A DNA stretch of 17,318 nucleotides, taken from an uncultured Christensenellaceae bacterium. Its GTDB lineage: Bacteria; Bacillota; Clostridia; Christensenellales; Pumilibacteraceae. Position numbers and translations under genes: made by a program. How positions within the stretch are numbered: position 1 is the stretch's first letter; every line of letters begins with the position of its first letter. The stretch lies in assembly GCA_910588315.1 (NCBI GenBank), contig CAJUQF010000006.1:1-17318 (forward strand), in the 5' to 3' direction. Below, piece after piece: positions 1 to 6,106 of this stretch. Under the pieces are notes generated by a model. It was given only the letters and a program-made list of their open reading frames with translations, did not search any database and had not been told where the DNA came from.

Positions 1-145
1 CGCCGTTTACACCCAAGAACGCAAAGAGTTCGCCGCGCCGCACGTTAAACGATATATCGTTCACCGCCGTAAGATCGCCGAATTTTTTTACGAGTCCGTT
101 TATCTCTATTATATTGTCGTTTTCATTTACGGGATCGCCTGTCAT
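1..145 (-). CDS. ABC transporter ATP-binding protein, N-terminal part
   Basis: Only the first 48 residues lie in the window; the gene runs off the left edge. The translation contains IIEINGLVKKFGDLTAVNDI, then SFNVRRGEL and FAFLGVNG. This is the N-terminal beta strand and the run-up to the Walker A loop (usually GxNGAGKST) of an ABC ATPase. By family, such proteins hydrolyse ATP in the cytoplasm to drive a membrane permease. The style resembles drug or multidrug exporter ATPases (FGxLTAVNDISF), but the substrate cannot be judged. The ATG at 145 is chosen because GGAGG (minus strand, 151-155) sits 5 nt upstream. A sigma-A-like promoter lies just before it. The seven-helix membrane protein gene upstream ends 69 bp away on the same strand and could be a partner, but it does not look like a standard ABC permease. 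Confidence 0.9.
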   Translation of the reverse strand, partial: MTGDPVNENDNIIEINGLVKKFGDLTAVNDISFNVRRGELFAFLGVNG

Positions 146-162
146 AAAGTCCTCCGACACAA

Positions 163-192
163 ATTATACCATAATCGATCGTCATATGTAAA
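163..192 (-). promoter_or_regulatory. Sigma-A-type promoter of the ABC ATPase gene
   Basis: On the minus strand TTTACA (187-192) is followed after 18 nt by TATAAT (163-168), preceded by TGG, which makes an extended -10. Transcription would start near 156, leaving just enough leader for the GGAGG at 151-155 ahead of the ATG at 145. Confidence 0.6.
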
Positions 193-214
193 TGCCGACG
201 AGATTAAAATATCA

Positions 215-1189
215 TTAAATTTCGTCGGTTTCGACGTCGCTGCCGCCGTCGGCTTGAGTGTCACCGGCATTCGACATATTTTGCGTTTCCAAAGCTTTCA
301 GGCGCTTATGCCCGTTTACTATCATGTATACGCCGAGCGAGAATATCGCCGCGACTATTGCCATACCCATAATGGGATTCATTGTCGTCATCAACGATAT
401 GCTGTTTTCTCCGCCCGGAAGTTCTTTAAGCATCATCGCTTGCAACATGAATACCGATATGAGCGCATCGGTAAGACTGACGTTTTTAACCGCTATCAAA
501 GACAAATCGTCTTGCTTATGCACGCGTCTGAAATTATATATCGAAATGCCGAGTTTGGTAAACGTATAAGCGGCTATCGCCACGACGTAAACTATGGCGC
601 TCGTAAAATGCCTGTAATTGTTCATATCGTTGAAAACCATATTGATTACCGGGATCAACGCGACGGCGAGCATGACCAACAGCAAACCGCAGTTGGCATA
701 TGCTCTTGTTTGATTTATTTCGGCATTGCGACCGGACGCACCTTTACCTCGTACTTTGGTCACCCATAACACTTCGAATCGCGGCAATATCAAAAATACG
801 TGATAGCCGACAAGCACGCCCAGCCACGGAGATCGATTTACATTCGCGATTATAACGCCGAACACTACGTAACAAATATTGAAAACGACCGAGCAAAGCG
901 CGTATACAAAAGCGCGCACACTGTAACTCGAAAAGAATTTTTGTACTTTCGGCTTGTCCTTCGCGCGTTCGGGTATGCCTATCAAAGTGAGTACCGCATA
1001 TATCGACAGCAATACAAATACGAACGCGATAACGTGTACGGATACCGCCCATATTTCCAAACCCACTCCGATATAATATAGCGTAATACTGCCGGCAAGC
1101 GTAACGACACCAAAGACCCAAATAGCAATACACAGCCACTTCGGCGGATGCAATAAAAATTCGATAAGCTTATCGCGGCGTTTGTTCAT
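215..1189 (-). CDS. Hypothetical seven-helix membrane protein
   Basis: This is a 324-aa protein I do not recognise. It has a basic N-terminus (MNKRRDK), so the N-terminus is probably cytoplasmic. There are about seven hydrophobic segments, near residues 18-40, 46-71, 92-116, 121-140, 167-186, 197-219 and 268-291. The loop at 72-90 is charged (PERAKDKPKVQKFF). The C-terminal tail of about 30 residues is hydrophilic and acidic, ending in VETDEI. No catalytic or transporter signature is visible. The start ATG has no Shine-Dalgarno sequence, and its -10 element ends 6 nt upstream, which suggests a leaderless mRNA. It lies upstream of, and on the same strand as, the ABC ATPase gene, which has its own promoter. 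It is divergent from the DUF1538 operon. It could be a sensor or permease-like protein, but function is unknown. Confidence 0.8.
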   Translation of the reverse strand: MNKRRDKLIEFLLHPPKWLCIAIWVFGVVTLAGSITLYYIGVGLEIWAVSVHVIAFVFVLLSIYAVLTLIGIPERAKDKPKVQKFFSSYSVRAFVYALCSVVFNICYVVFGVIIANVNRSPWLGVLVGYHVFLILPRFEVLWVTKVRGKGASGRNAEINQTRAYANCGLLLVMLAVALIPVINMVFNDMNNYRHFTSAIVYVVAIAAYTFTKLGISIYNFRRVHKQDDLSLIAVKNVSLTDALISVFMLQAMMLKELPGGENSISLMTTMNPIMGMAIVAAIFSLGVYMIVNGHKRLKALETQNMSNAGDTQADGGSDVETDEI

Positions 1190-1195
1190 TGTTTT

Positions 1196-1225
1196 ATTTT
1201 ACATTATTGCAAAGCTCAAAGTCAA
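1196..1225 (-). promoter_or_regulatory. Promoter of the seven-helix protein gene, leaderless geometry
   Basis: On the minus strand TTGACT (1220-1225) is followed after 18 nt by TAAAAT (1196-1201). A start 7 nt past the -10 would fall on the A of the ATG at 1189. The sequence between (AAAACA) has no ribosome binding site. Confidence 0.55.
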
Positions 1226-1346
1226 GCGCTGTGTGAAATTCGATCACGTACGATATATCAAAAGTTATCAGACATTTATATTCGACTATTCGGACGCGTA
1301 AATACAGTATGCGGCGTATAATATAGTATAAAATTCGGATTTTTTC

Positions 1347-1375
1347 TTGATTATTGAAAAATAAAATGCTATAAT
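1347..1375 (+). promoter_or_regulatory. Extended -10 promoter of the DUF1538/PII operon
   Basis: TTGATT (1347-1352), a 17-nt spacer, then TGC-TATAAT with TATAAT at 1370-1375. The expected start is near 1382, only about 6 nt before the ATG at 1388. No ribosome binding site lies between. The 198-bp gap between the divergent genes (1190-1387) holds both promoters and nothing else that I can support. Confidence 0.65.
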
Positions 1376-1387
1376 ACATTATACAAA

Positions 1388-2926
1388 ATGAAACTCGTAC
1401 TCATCAAACTCCGCGAAGCTTTTATATCGGTATTGCCGGTCGCAGTAATAGTTCTTATTCTTTCCGCAACACCGCTCGTCGATTTTACAACGACGGAAAT
1501 GTGGGCTTTTGCGGTGTGCGCGATTTTTCTCGTACTCGGGATAGGCTTGTTCAATCTCGGCGCCGATCTTGCCATGACGCCTATGGGCGAACAGATCGGC
1601 AGCGGTCTTACCAAATCGAAAAAAATCGCGGTACTGCTCGCGGTATGCGCGCTTATGGGTATATTTATTACGATCGCAGAACCCGACCTGTCGGTGCTTG
1701 CCGAACAAGTCAGCTCGGTCATGAACAGCACGCTTTTGATCGTGACCGTAGGTGTGGGCGTAGGACTTTTTCTGCTGCTTGCCGTACTGAAGATAGTCAT
1801 GCGCAAAGACCTGTCGGCAATGCTCATGTTCTTTTACATGGCGCTGTTCGCACTTTGCGCACTGCTAATAGAAAGCGGAAAGAACGATCTGCTCGCGATG
1901 TGTTTCGATTCCGGCGGCGTCACGACAGGTCCTATTACGGTGCCGTTTATCATGGCGCTCGGCGTAGGTATCGCTACGACCATCGGCGGCAAAAACAGCA
2001 ACGAAAACAGTTTCGGACTCGTCGCGCTCTGTTCGATCGGACCGATACTTGCCGTTATGGTCCTTTCCGTTGCATCGAAGGGTACGCTCGATTATACGGC
2101 GCCGAGCTATACGGTAAACACGATGCTTGGCGACTTCGGCGGCACGTTGCTCGCTACGTGCAAAGAAGTGGTGATAGCGCTCGCGCTCATCGTCGCGTTT
2201 TTCGTAGTACTGCAACTGACGATCCTTAAACTTCCAAAAGAGAAAATAATACAGATAGTGATCGGTATCGCCTACACGTTCATAGGGCTTGTAGTGTTCC
2301 TTACGGCTGTAAAAATAGGATTCATGCCCATAGGCTTGAAACTCGGCAAAGAGCTTGCCGATAATCACCTGTCGCTGCTCGTAGTATTCGGGTTTGTTTT
2401 CGGCATGGTCGTCGTTCTCGCAGAACCTGCGATACACGTACTCAACAAACAAGTGGAAGAAGTGACGGGCGGCGGCGTTACGAAACGCGAAATGCTGATA
2501 GCGCTGTGTCTCGGCGTAGGGCTTGCCATAACGCTTTCCATGATCCGCATAATATACGGGTTTTCCGTGCTGTACTATTTGATCCCCGGCTATCTCCTTT
2601 CGCTCGGACTGTCGTTTTTCGTACCCAAACTGTACACCGCGATAGCGTTCGACTCGGGCGGCGTTGCGAGCGGTCCGCTCACGTCCGGCTTTATTCTCCC
2701 GCTCGCGATCGGAGCATGCACGATCGTCGCGCCAGGCAGCGAGTTGGAACTCGCTTTCGGCGTAGTTGCAATGGTCGCAATGATCCCGCTTATCACCATA
2801 CAGACGCTCGGCTTTAAAGCCGTCATGTCGCAAAAGGCGCGCAACCGTATAACAATGAAACGCATTCTCGCCGCAGACGACGAGCAGATAATAAACTTCG
2901 CTTGGGAGACCGATAATGGACAGTAA
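1388..2926 (+). CDS. DUF1538 family membrane protein (two tandem repeats)
   Basis: This 512-aa polytopic inner-membrane protein consists of two DUF1538 repeats. The halves show the same signatures at a constant offset of 248 residues. IAEPDLSVL (96-104) matches LAEPAIHVL (344-352). DSGGVTTGPIT (174-184) matches DSGGVASGPLT (422-432). A conserved AEP turn and a conserved DSGG-GP loop in each half suggest an inverted or tandem pseudo-symmetric transporter fold with substrate or ion sites in these loops; that is inference, since no transport substrate is known to me for the family. The two halves are joined near residues 240-290. The gene is the first of an operon with two PII-like genes and overlaps the next by 11 nt. 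The start at 1388 fits the family N-terminus (LREAFISVLPV). It has no ribosome binding site and its promoter is almost on top of it. Confidence 0.9.
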   Translation: MKLVLIKLREAFISVLPVAVIVLILSATPLVDFTTTEMWAFAVCAIFLVLGIGLFNLGADLAMTPMGEQIGSGLTKSKKIAVLLAVCALMGIFITIAEPDLSVLAEQVSSVMNSTLLIVTVGVGVGLFLLLAVLKIVMRKDLSAMLMFFYMALFALCALLIESGKNDLLAMCFDSGGVTTGPITVPFIMALGVGIATTIGGKNSNENSFGLVALCSIGPILAVMVLSVASKGTLDYTAPSYTVNTMLGDFGGTLLATCKEVVIALALIVAFFVVLQLTILKLPKEKIIQIVIGIAYTFIGLVVFLTAVKIGFMPIGLKLGKELADNHLSLLVVFGFVFGMVVVLAEPAIHVLNKQVEEVTGGGVTKREMLIALCLGVGLAITLSMIRIIYGFSVLYYLIPGYLLSLGLSFFVPKLYTAIAFDSGGVASGPLTSGFILPLAIGACTIVAPGSELELAFGVVAMVAMIPLITIQTLGFKAVMSQKARNRITMKRILAADDEQIINFAWETDNGQ

Positions 2927-3440
2927 AAAGAAAGACGCGGTCAAAGCAAAGCTCGGCGCCGTACGCGATAAAAAGAAAGCGGATATCAAGGAAAAAGCCG
3001 ATACATTGCGCGATCGCGGGAAGAAGCGTATCGCAAAACTCAAATCGTCCAAACTCGTTTCTCAACAAACGGTTTCCGACAATCGTCTCGAACTGCTCAT
3101 TACCACCGTCGCGCGCAACAAAGGCGAATATTATGCCGACCTTATCCAATCGTTCGACGTCAATATGCAGGTGACCGTCATGGGCGAAGGCACCGCCGAT
3201 GCGAAAATGCTGTCCATGTTCGGACTTTCGGACTCCGATAAAGCGGTCATTTTCAGCGTGATACAGGGCAACAAACTGGACGCGGCGCTTTCCGCGCTCG
3301 ACGAGAAATTCCGAACCATAAAAAACGGCAAAGGCATCGCCTACACCGTTCCGCTGTCGAGCGTTATAGGCACGCTCATCTTCGGATTTTTGAGCAATAA
3401 CCGCATGACAGTCAAGGAAAACAAGGAGTCCGATAAATGA
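2916..3440 (+). CDS. PII-like protein with a lysine-rich N-terminal extension
   Basis: A 174-aa protein. Residues 1-50 are very rich in Lys, Asp and Ala (KKKDAVKAK, RDKKKADIKEK), probably a charged helix. Residues 57-155 resemble a PII/GlnB ferredoxin-like fold. RLELLITTVARNKGEYYADL gives strand 1 and helix 1. The short T-loop region is VTVMGEGTADAKMLSMFGL. NGKGIAYTVPLSSVIG (137-152) corresponds to the GDGKIFVLPVEDVV B-loop/strand of PII. The uridylylated tyrosine and the C-terminal Arg residues of classical PII are absent. The gene starts inside the DUF1538 gene, with GGGAG a few nt upstream of the ATG, so the two are co-translated. By analogy with GlnK it may bind and gate the DUF1538 protein, the basic extension perhaps contacting membrane lipid. 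The fold assignment is good; the ligand is unknown. Confidence 0.75.
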   Translation: MDSKKKDAVKAKLGAVRDKKKADIKEKADTLRDRGKKRIAKLKSSKLVSQQTVSDNRLELLITTVARNKGEYYADLIQSFDVNMQVTVMGEGTADAKMLSMFGLSDSDKAVIFSVIQGNKLDAALSALDEKFRTIKNGKGIAYTVPLSSVIGTLIFGFLSNNRMTVKENKESDK

Positions 3441-3778
3441 AACACGAACTTATCGTTTGCATAGTAAATACCGGCTTTACCGACGTAGTCATGGACGCCG
3501 CGAGAGAACAAGGCGCGCGCGGCGGTACTGTCATTCACGGCAGAGGCACCGCCAATAAAGAAGCCGAGGAGTTCTTCCATATCTCCATACAGCCGGACAA
3601 GGAACTCGTAATGATACTCGTTCCGTCCGAGATAAAAGACGCGGTACTGCACGCGGTGTATCAAGCCGCCGGACTTAAAACCGCGGGACAGGGCATTGCG
3701 TTCGCCCTGCCGGTGACCAACGTCGTCGGCATTTCTCCCGCGCCCGCCGAAAATTCGACCGAAACGAAAGCGGAATAG
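3437..3778 (+). CDS. P-II family regulator-like protein
   Basis: A 113-aa protein of classical PII length. It starts with KHELIVCIVNTGFTDVVMDA (strand 1 and helix 1). A shortened T-loop contains GRGTANKEAEEFF. Strand 3 is KELVMILVP, helix 2 is EIKDAVLHAVYQAAGL, and the B-loop/strand is GQGIAFALPVTNVVG (84-98), aligning with GDGKIFVLPVEDVV of GlnB. The T-loop Tyr, the B-loop Lys after the second Gly and the terminal RIRTGE-type basic residues are missing, so nucleotide binding of the normal kind is doubtful. It overlaps the previous stop by ATGA, with AAGGAG as ribosome binding site. It is probably the second regulatory subunit for the DUF1538 protein, perhaps forming hetero-oligomers with the 174-aa protein. 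NCBI-style annotation for such proteins is usually 'P-II family nitrogen regulator'; a role in nitrogen control is not shown. Confidence 0.85.
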   Translation: MKHELIVCIVNTGFTDVVMDAAREQGARGGTVIHGRGTANKEAEEFFHISIQPDKELVMILVPSEIKDAVLHAVYQAAGLKTAGQGIAFALPVTNVVGISPAPAENSTETKAE

Positions 3779-3854
3779 TGCAAATCATACCGCGATAAAG
3801 TAACAAACAAATATATTATCGAATGTGCATATGTTCATGTTTACTTATCGCCTA

Positions 3855-3880
3855 CCCCGTTCAAGCGAACGGGGTTTTTT
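3855..3880 (+). terminator. Intrinsic terminator of the DUF1538/PII operon
   Basis: A perfect 8-bp stem CCCCGTTC / GAACGGGG (3855-3862 and 3867-3874), loop AAGC, followed by six T (3875-3880). It lies 76 bp past the last stop codon. Confidence 0.92.
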
Positions 3881-3924
3881 GTGCATACAAAAACCGTCGC
3901 GCCATATTCAAATTAACGTCTGTC

Positions 3925-3979
3925 ATTTATTGGATTATTGTTTCACCACATGCGGAGCGCATGAGTCTGCGCTCCCTAC
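3925..3979. repeat. 5'-truncated REPIN-like repeat (type B REP plus spacer)
   Basis: The palindrome GGAGCGCA/TGCGCTCC followed by CTAC occupies 3954-3979; read on the minus strand it begins GTAGGGAGCGCAGAC. The 29 nt to its left (3925-3953) match the internal spacer of the complete unit at 4299-4379 (GATTATTGnTTnnCCACATGC). Where the type A partner should be (3899-3924) there is no match, so the unit has lost its left half. The right flank (ACATCTTTCTATTATTGCTT) matches that of the 4066-4146 copy. Confidence 0.75.
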
Positions 3980-4065
3980 GAACATCTTTCTATTATTGCT
4001 TAATAATAAAATAGATACAAATCAATATATAATCCAATATTTCTTGCATTTAAGCTGTGTAATTC

Positions 4066-4146
4066 GTAGGGCAGGCAGACCCTTGCCTGCCGCTCCTCGG
4101 ATTATAGCTCTGCCGCATGTGGAGCGCATGGGTCTGCGCTCCCTAC
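4066..4146. repeat. Complete REPIN-like unit 1 (inverted pair of REPs, 81 bp)
   Basis: Left REP (type A, 4066-4091) reads GTAG then the hairpin GGCAGGC / GCCTGCC with loop AGACCCTT. Right REP (type B, 4121-4146) is inverted: GGAGCGCA / TGCGCTCC with loop TGGGTC, then CTAC. A 29-nt spacer separates them. The GTAG tetranucleotide at the foot of each hairpin and the head-to-head pairing are the hallmarks of REP sequences acted on by RAYT (TnpA-REP) transposases. The loops AGACCC and GGGTCT are complementary. It lies between convergent genes, the usual place for REPs. No RAYT gene is in the window. Confidence 0.8.
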
Positions 4147-4244
4147 GAACATCTTTCTATTATTGCTTTACAATATTCCATATACAAATATCCGTATATG
4201 TCCGTTCCGTTATTGCTTTACGATAAAACAGAGATACGGTATAT

Positions 4245-4254
4245 CCCCCCCCCC
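4245..4254. repeat. C10 homopolymer tract
   Basis: Ten consecutive C residues between two REPIN-like units. It is not in a gene or close to a promoter, so a phase-variation role is unlikely; it may also be an assembly-sensitive spot. Confidence 0.7.
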
Positions 4255-4264
4255 ACGATATTCC

Positions 4265-4413
4265 TTACCTATCGTAAAGCATTTATATTGTGTAATTCGT
4301 AGGGCAGGCAGACCCTTGCCTGCCACTCTCTTGATTATTGCTTATCCACATGCGGAGCGCATGGGTCTGCGCTCCCTACAAACCCCTTTCTACATTTGCT
4401 TTACGATAGGTAA
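4265..4413. repeat. 149-bp unit with 17-bp perfect terminal inverted repeats enclosing a REPIN
   Basis: TTACCTATCGTAAAGCA (4265-4281) and its exact reverse complement (4397-4413) bracket the REPIN-like unit at 4299-4379. Part of the right terminus (TTGCTTTACGATA) recurs at 4213-4225, and a decayed version (TTGCTTTACAATA) follows the first unit. The recurring flanks mean the repeated element is larger than the 81-bp REPIN core. It is MITE-like in form. No clear target-site duplication was found. Confidence 0.65.
4299..4379. repeat. Complete REPIN-like unit 2 (81 bp)
   Basis: Same architecture and exactly the same length as the unit at 4066-4146. Type A REP is at 4299-4324, a 29-nt spacer follows, and the inverted type B REP is at 4354-4379. 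Both hairpins are intact and both loops are unchanged, while the spacer differs at many positions. Conserved hairpins with a drifting spacer argue that the palindromes are under constraint or recently mobile. The left flank GTGTAATTC is identical to that of unit 1. Confidence 0.8.
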
Positions 4414-4429
4414 TTTCACTGCGTAATTC

Positions 4430-4450
4430 GTAGGCGCACCCTTGCCTGCC
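4430..4450. repeat. Truncated type A REP remnant
   Basis: GTAGGCGCACCC then TTGCCTGCC, preceded by GCGTAATTC like the left flank of the complete units. The left arm of the hairpin is eroded and no type B partner follows; the next element begins about 20 bp later. Confidence 0.6.
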
Positions 4451-4470
4451 GTTATAATACGAAAAACACC

Positions 4471-4648
4471 GCACGAGTATCGGGGAGAGGCAAGCCGACG
4501 AGCCGATACGACGCGAACGGATTGCGTCACAAATTTGCACGCCGTGCAGGCGCAGTCACGAAGTCGTAGTGGAGCTACGACAAGAGGCTGTAACGAACAC
4601 GGCGTGCAAATTGACAGCAAGACGTCGCACAAGTATCGGCGAGAAGGC
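4471..4648. repeat. Second palindromic element downstream of asnS
   Basis: Imperfect direct repeats frame it: GCACGAGTATCGGGGAGAGG (from 4471) and GCACAAGTATCGGCGAGAAG (from 4627). Inside is a 15-bp perfect inverted repeat AATTTGCACGCCGTG (4532-4546) / CACGGCGTGCAAATT (4598-4612), enclosing the hairpin GTCGTAG-TGGAG-CTACGAC (4563-4581). A further inverted pair GTATCGG (4477-4483) / CCGATAC (4503-4509) sits at the left end. It differs in sequence from the REPINs. It may be a small mobile or structured repeat, or form the 3' end of the asnS transcript. There is no T-tract, so it is not a textbook terminator, and no convincing ORF. Confidence 0.55.
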
Positions 4649-4654
4649 TAAATA

Positions 4655-6037
4655 CTACTTCAAGTCGTCTTTGGTTCTGGGAAACTCTATAACGTCGCGG
4701 ATATTCGACATGCCGGTCACGTACATGAGCATTCGCTCCAAGCCGAGTCCGAATCCGCTGTGCGGAACGCTGCCGAACTTGCGAAGATCGAGATAGTTGG
4801 CATAATCGGACAGTTTCATGCCGCGTTCTTTGATTTCTTTTAAAAGCTTATCGTAATCGGCTTCGCGTTCCGAGCAGCCGATTATCTCGCCCACACCCGG
4901 CACCAAAAGGTCGGTCGCCGCGACGGTCTTGCCGTCGGCGTTCTGTTTCATATAGAACGATTTGATCTTGCGCGGATAATTGACGACGAACACCGGTTTT
5001 TTGAAATATTCATCGGTCAGATAGCGTTCATGTTCGGTCTGAAGATCGAGTCCCCATTCGACCGGATACACAAAAGTCTTGCCCGACTTTTTGAGAATTT
5101 CGATAGCATCCGTATAGTCGACGCGCGCAAACTCGCTGTCTACTACGTGTTGAAGCTTTGCGATAAGTCCGGGTTCGAATCGCTCGTCGAAAAACTTGAG
5201 TTCCGGTCCGCAGTTTTTCAAAAGACTGTCTATTATGCTCTTGATCATATCGGTGGCAATGCCGATTATATCGTCGATATCCGCAAACGCAACTTCCGGT
5301 TCGACCTGCCAAAACTCCGCGGCATGACGCGGCGTATTGCTGTTTTCGGCACGAAACGTAGGTCCGAACGTATATATCTTGCCGAGCGCCGTCGCCATGA
5401 CTTCGCCTTCGAGCTGACCGGACACCGTAAGCCCTGCGCTGCGCCCGAAGAAATCTTTTTTGTTATACTCCTCTTCGGATTTGACCGTCGGATCGTACCC
5501 AACCGTCGTCACCTTAAACACCTCGCCGGCGCCCTCGCAATCGCTGCCCGTGATTATCGGCGAATGCACATAGTAGTATCCGTTTTTATGGAAAAACTCG
5601 TGAATGGCATGGGACAGTTCGCTGCGAACGCGAAATACCGCATTGAACGTGTTGGACCGCACGCGAAGATGCGGGATCGTACGCAAATACTCCATCGAGT
5701 GCCGTTTTTTCTGTAACGGATACGAAGTGTCGCAACCGCCGAGCAACTCTACTTTCTCCGCGCGTATCTCGTTGCAGTCGCCCTTGAGTCCCCGCTCGAC
5801 TATGCCTTCCACGGAAAGCGCCGCGCCGAGCGCGAGATAGGACGAGAGCGCCTTATCGTCATCGAATACCGCTTTATCGAAAACCACCTGCGTATGCAAA
5901 AGCTCGCTGCCGTCGTTAAGCTCGGCAAACGCGACGTTTTTGCTGTCGCGCGACGTGCGTACCCAACCGCAAACAGTAACCTTTTTCGAAACGTATTTAT
6001 CGCCCGAACGTATTTCTTTCAAATCAATGTGTTGCAT
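4655..6037 (-). CDS. asnS: Asparagine--tRNA ligase
   Basis: A 460-aa class IIb aminoacyl-tRNA synthetase that charges tRNA-Asn with asparagine using ATP. The N-terminal OB-fold anticodon-binding domain covers roughly residues 1-105 (VTVCGWVRTSRDSKNVAF). Motif 2 is at 224-248 (TFRAENSNTPRHAAEFWQVE), the AsnRS rather than AspRS form. Motif 3 is at 428-439 (GFGLGLERMLMY). Length is typical of the family. I prefer the ATG at 6037 because GGAGAG lies just upstream; an in-frame GTG at 6049 would add four residues and has a poor site. The gene is single, with its own strong promoter and a roughly 24-nt leader, so there is no room for a T-box riboswitch, which many Firmicutes synthetase genes carry. 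A 9-bp dyad overlaps the promoter. Confidence 0.97.
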   Translation of the reverse strand: MQHIDLKEIRSGDKYVSKKVTVCGWVRTSRDSKNVAFAELNDGSELLHTQVVFDKAVFDDDKALSSYLALGAALSVEGIVERGLKGDCNEIRAEKVELLGGCDTSYPLQKKRHSMEYLRTIPHLRVRSNTFNAVFRVRSELSHAIHEFFHKNGYYYVHSPIITGSDCEGAGEVFKVTTVGYDPTVKSEEEYNKKDFFGRSAGLTVSGQLEGEVMATALGKIYTFGPTFRAENSNTPRHAAEFWQVEPEVAFADIDDIIGIATDMIKSIIDSLLKNCGPELKFFDERFEPGLIAKLQHVVDSEFARVDYTDAIEILKKSGKTFVYPVEWGLDLQTEHERYLTDEYFKKPVFVVNYPRKIKSFYMKQNADGKTVAATDLLVPGVGEIIGCSEREADYDKLLKEIKERGMKLSDYANYLDLRKFGSVPHSGFGLGLERMLMYVTGMSNIRDVIEFPRTKDDLK

Positions 6038-6067
6038 AACTCTCCACACCTTTTTCGTATTTTTCTA

Positions 6068-6096
6068 ATTATACCCCCGTCGAATAAAATAGTCAA
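6068..6096 (-). promoter_or_regulatory. Sigma-A promoter of asnS
   Basis: On the minus strand TTGACT (6091-6096), a 17-nt spacer, then TATAAT (6068-6073). The predicted start is near 6061. Confidence 0.85.
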
Positions 6097-6106
6097 GTAT
6101 TCGACG
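6078..6106. promoter_or_regulatory. 9-bp dyad across the asnS -35 and spacer, possible operator
   Basis: CGTCGAATA (6078-6086) and TATTCGACG (6098-6106) are perfect inverted repeats separated by 11 nt. Together they cover the -35 hexamer and most of the spacer of the asnS promoter, where a repressor would block polymerase. The regulator is unknown; chance cannot be excluded. Confidence 0.4.

Noticed and set aside
1865..3052. 395-aa minus-strand open frame opposite DUF1538
   Set aside because: It is antisense to a well-supported membrane protein, with charged low-complexity translation.
4245..4254. C10 tract as a phase-variation switch
   Set aside because: It is far from any start codon or promoter, between convergent transcription units.
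3954..4379. Possible CRISPR array
   Set aside because: The repeats are inverted pairs with uneven spacing and partly conserved spacers, not direct repeats with uniform unique spacers, and no cas gene is present.
3823..4426. Several plus-strand open frames in the REP region
   Set aside because: They translate the palindromic repeats (recurring RRAGRPLPA and ERMGLRSLRTSFYYC peptides), have no ribosome binding sites and overlap the operon terminator's downstream side. They are by-products of the repeats, not genes.
4390..4632. 80-aa minus-strand open frame after asnS
   Set aside because: It lies wholly in the palindromic element and REP remnant, with Cys/Arg-rich low-information translation and no ribosome binding site.
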